Origin: Pseudomonas serbica
GTDB taxonomy: Bacteria > Pseudomonadota > Gammaproteobacteria > Pseudomonadales > Pseudomonadaceae
Direction: 5' to 3'
DNA: 64,000 bases
Assembly: GCF_028823535.1 (NCBI RefSeq)
Contig: NZ_JAQIYM010000007.1
Coordinates: 1 to 64,000 of the forward strand
The position numbers and the translations under genes were made by a program. Below are positions 58,968-64,000 of this stretch, one piece after another. Every line of letters begins with the position of its first letter. Within the stretch, counting starts at the first letter, position 1. The notes under the pieces are model-generated. The model worked only from the letters and a program-made list of their open reading frames with translations, searched no databases and was not told where the DNA came from.

Positions 58968-60416
58968 ATGACCATGTTTGCAAAGACACTGATATTCAAC
59001 CAGGGCGAAGTTCGCTTGAACTCGCGCAAAGAGCCGTTCAATCTGCTGCGCTGGTTTTCGCTGATCAGCATGGCGGTAATCGGCACCGTGGCAGTGGCGC
59101 TGGGCTCGGTATCGACCAAATTCGTGATTACCGAAAGCGTGCAACGCGATGCCCTGCTGACCTCGCAATTCATCCAGGCGATTGCCTCCGCGGAGGTGCG
59201 CCATGTGTTGATTCCCAATGTGCGGACCATGGGCGAGCTGCTCGACCCGCGCAAGGACCGGGACTTTCCCGACGTCGACCCGCTGGCTCGCGCCAATGCC
59301 CGGGGCGAATTCCTCGACCACATTGAACATTTGCCGGATGTGATCCTGGCCAACGTCTATGCCCCCGACCGCATGATCATCTGGTCGACCAACCCGGCCC
59401 TGATGGGCACCACGATTCACGCCGACGAAGACCTGGACCAGGCCTTCGTCTCGAAGATGCCCGTGTCGGCCAGCTATCACGATGTCGACAAGGCCCGCAT
59501 GGAACAGAAGTTCGTCACACCGCCGGAATTCATCTTCATCGAAAACTACATTCCGCTGTTCGATGCCGAAGGCAAGAACGTCACGGCGATGGTCGAGATC
59601 TACAAGGAACCCAAGGACCTGATCAGCCGGATGGAACGCGGCCTGGTGCTGATATGGATGGCCACGGCCCTGGGGGGCGGCCTGATCTACCTGGGGCTGT
59701 ACTGGATCGTGCGGCGGGCGGCGATCCTGCTGGCGACGCAACAGAAGCAACTGATCACCAACGAAACCTTCGTGGCCCTGGGCGAAATGTCTTCGGCCGT
59801 GGCCCACAGCCTGCGCAATCCCCTGGCGACCATTCGCTCGAGTGCCGAACTGGCGCTGGAATTCGACACTGGCCCGGCGCACAAGAACATCAACGACATC
59901 ATCGGCCAGGTCGATCGCATGTCGAAGTGGGTGCGCGAGTTGCTGCAATCCCTGCGCCCGCTCAATGACGACGTCGAAGCGGTCAACCTGGTGGCGGTGC
60001 TGCACGACAGCCTCACGGCTTTCGAACAGCAGATCGTCAAGGCCCGGGTCAATGTACTGTTCGAACCCATAGGCACGCCAATGGTGCTCAGTCAGCAGGT
60101 GCAGCTGACGCAGATCCTCAACAGTTTGCTGGCCAATGCCCTGGAGGCCATGGACGAAGGCGGTACCCTGACCCTCACCATGGCGCCCATCGATGCGCAC
60201 AATGTTCGCGTGGTGGTCAGTGACACCGGCAAAGGCATGACCGAGGAGCAGCGACGCATGGCGTTCCGCCCGTTTTTCACCACCAAGCAGGGCGGGCTCG
60301 GCGTTGGACTGGTGCTGGTCAAGCGCATCATGGAGCGTTTTGGCGGAGCGGTGGCCCTTGAAAGCCTCGAGGGCGAGGGCACCCGCGTCAGCCTGACGTT
60401 CAAGCGCGTTCCCTGA
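58968..60416 (+). CDS. Membrane sensor histidine kinase
   Basis: A 482-residue kinase. Two membrane helices (FSLISMAVIGTVAVALGSV and LVLIWMATALGGGLIYLGLYWIV) flank a periplasmic sensor domain of about 190 residues. The kinase core has the H-box VAHSLRNPLATIRSS (His280), the N-box ILNSLLANALEAM, and the G-boxes VVVSDTGKGMT and GGLGVGLVLVKRIMERFGG. The layout is that of NtrB/AtoS-like kinases that phosphorylate sigma-54 activators. P. putida GB-1 needs such kinases (MnxS1, MnxS2) with MnxR for Mn oxidation; this one is a candidate equivalent. No sigma-54 response regulator gene lies next to it. Confidence 0.87.
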   Translation: MTMFAKTLIFNQGEVRLNSRKEPFNLLRWFSLISMAVIGTVAVALGSVSTKFVITESVQRDALLTSQFIQAIASAEVRHVLIPNVRTMGELLDPRKDRDFPDVDPLARANARGEFLDHIEHLPDVILANVYAPDRMIIWSTNPALMGTTIHADEDLDQAFVSKMPVSASYHDVDKARMEQKFVTPPEFIFIENYIPLFDAEGKNVTAMVEIYKEPKDLISRMERGLVLIWMATALGGGLIYLGLYWIVRRAAILLATQQKQLITNETFVALGEMSSAVAHSLRNPLATIRSSAELALEFDTGPAHKNINDIIGQVDRMSKWVRELLQSLRPLNDDVEAVNLVAVLHDSLTAFEQQIVKARVNVLFEPIGTPMVLSQQVQLTQILNSLLANALEAMDEGGTLTLTMAPIDAHNVRVVVSDTGKGMTEEQRRMAFRPFFTTKQGGLGVGLVLVKRIMERFGGAVALESLEGEGTRVSLTFKRVP

Positions 60417-60430
60417 CAATGGGTGTGAAC

Positions 60431-60447
60431 TTTCCCCGGTAGCGGGT
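60431..60447. promoter_or_regulatory. Inverted repeat (putative UAS) upstream of the second multicopper oxidase gene
   Basis: TTTCCCCGGTAGCGGGT keeps the TTTCCCC arm and six-base spacer, with one mismatch in the G arm. A half-site ATTCCCC follows at 60451. It lies about 130 bases before the predicted transcription start. Confidence 0.5.
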
Positions 60448-60545
60448 GCCATTCCCCAGTCGATTTTCCCGATCGTGGCACATTGATGTTGATAAGCCAT
60501 TGATTTGTGTAGTGTTAATACATTTGTATAAAACAGTTACAAGTT

Positions 60546-60560
60546 TGGCCGACTCCTTGC
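60546..60560 (+). promoter_or_regulatory. Sigma-54 (-24/-12) promoter of the mcoA-SCO unit
   Basis: TGGCCGACTCCTTGC, followed by an A-rich stretch, has TGGC and TTGC at the right spacing (ten bases between GG and GC). The transcript would start near 60572, about 30 bases before the start codon. Confidence 0.65.
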
Positions 60561-60602
60561 AAAAACCCCATCACCCCCTTCCCATATTCGAGACGGCTGG
60601 TG

Positions 60603-63410
<2,808 letters not shown>

Positions 63411-63427
63411 GACGGGAGGGTGTCGAC

Positions 63428-64000
63428 ATGAAGTTGCCTGGCGCACGTGCGCAAGCACTGGGCATGCATCTGGTGCTGATATTGGTGACGGGCCTGCTGG
63501 CCAGCCAGTTGCTGGTGGCCAACCCGGTGCCGTCGACACCCGCTCCCGTCACAGATACCGCCACCCCGTGGGGTGGCGATTATTTCCCCAACACCCTGCT
63601 GACCGACCAGGACGGTCGGCAGGTGCATTTTTTCGATGACCTGATCAAGGGCAAGGTGGTGGTGATCAATTTCATCTTCACCTCGTGCAGCGACTCCTGC
63701 CCATTGGAAACCGCGCGTCTGCGCCAGGTGCAGAAGCTGCTCGGCGACCGGGTCGGCAAGGACATCTTTTTCTACTCCATCAGCATCGATCCCTTGAGCG
63801 ACACCCCCGAGGTGCTCAAGGCCTATGCGCAACGCTTCCAGGTCGGGCCGGGCTGGCAGTTTCTCACCGGCGAATTCGGCGACGTCACCGAGTTGCGGCA
63901 AAAACTCGGGTTGTTCATCGAAGGCGTCGACAACGGCCGCAGCAAGGACCACAACCTGAGCCTGATCGTCGGCAACCAGCAAACCGGTCGCTGGATGAAA
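63428..64000 (+). CDS. SCO1/SenC/PrrC-family copper chaperone (third copy, 3' end outside window)
   Basis: The ATG at 63428 follows GGAGGG and the frame is open to the window end (191 codons visible). An N-terminal membrane segment (MHLVLILVTGLLASQLLVA) anchors or exports it. The copper site is visible: Cys87-x3-Cys91 (NFIFTSCSDSCP) and His175 (DHNLSLIVGN). It is more like a membrane-anchored SCO than the two copies in the mnxG operon. Its position directly behind mcoA suggests it metallates that oxidase. Confidence 0.88.
   Translation, partial: MKLPGARAQALGMHLVLILVTGLLASQLLVANPVPSTPAPVTDTATPWGGDYFPNTLLTDQDGRQVHFFDDLIKGKVVVINFIFTSCSDSCPLETARLRQVQKLLGDRVGKDIFFYSISIDPLSDTPEVLKAYAQRFQVGPGWQFLTGEFGDVTELRQKLGLFIEGVDNGRSKDHNLSLIVGNQQTGRWMK

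Noticed and set aside
57331-58989. Longer version of the short DPGPY protein starting at 58989
   Set aside because: It would run through the sigma-54 promoter and enhancer element; ATG 58677 has GAGGG upstream and starts a signal peptide.

Overview
The window is high-GC Gammaproteobacterial chromosome. Gene content, REP/REPIN palindromes (hairpins around TGTGGGAGCGGGCTTGCTC and GGAGCTGGCTTGCCAGCG), DUF6124 and the regulator families all point to a Pseudomonas of the fluorescens/putida lineage. No rRNA, tRNA, CRISPR array, prophage or insertion sequence was seen.

Left part (1-26.3 kb) is ordinary accessory chromosome. It holds the 5' end of a tandem octapeptide-repeat protein, a methyltransferase, small lipoproteins, a VOC protein, a TetR/3-hydroxybutyryl-CoA dehydrogenase pair, an AraC regulator, a DUF6338 - proline-rich microprotein - ABC exporter group, an alpha/beta hydrolase, a quinone oxidoreductase, an MFS transporter with LysR regulator, a pirin, a GlxA-type regulator, two convergent winged-helix/ATPase regulators, an ABM-domain protein/amidohydrolase/YcaC-type hydrolase cluster with two LysR regulators, and a glycine-rich secreted protein.

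Right part (about 26.4 kb to the window end) looks like one integrated locus for extracellular metal (probably Mn(II)) oxidation. It contains a 1.94-kilo-residue MnxG-type multicopper oxidase with a beta-propeller protein, two SCO-type copper chaperones, a cytochrome c/solute-binding-protein fusion and a PpiC foldase. It also contains a divergent GspG-GspF pair with a lytic transglycosylase, and a receiver protein followed by a type II-like secretion operon (E ATPase, three PilM/N/O/P-like or GspL/M/C-like inner-membrane proteins plus an actin-like protein, secretin, three pseudopilins) that runs straight into csgE-csgF-csgG. On the opposite strand are two paralogous secreted proteins and two curlin-repeat proteins. 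Finally there is a sensor kinase, a second multicopper oxidase (McoA type) and a third SCO protein. The gene order xcmT1-xcmS / xcmT2-xcmT3-xcmX-csmEFG matches what was published for Pseudomonas putida GB-1 as the Xcm system, a Gsp-related pathway needed to export the manganese-oxidising factor; MnxG and McoA are the known Mn oxidases of that strain.

What appears new here is the regulatory wiring. At least four transcription units of this locus carry a sigma-54 type -24/-12 element (GG-N10-GC) preceded by an inverted repeat TTTCCCC-N6-GGGG at enhancer distance, and the shared GspG/transglycosylase region carries a related GGGG-N6-CCCC form. This suggests that oxidases, secretion machine and amyloid are switched on together by one enhancer-binding regulator, which would fit the sigma-54-dependent MnxR of GB-1. 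The matching activator is not in the window. Between the convergent csgG and curlin genes lies a cluster of four copies of a strongly structured ~250-430 bp repeat flanking a DUF6124 gene.
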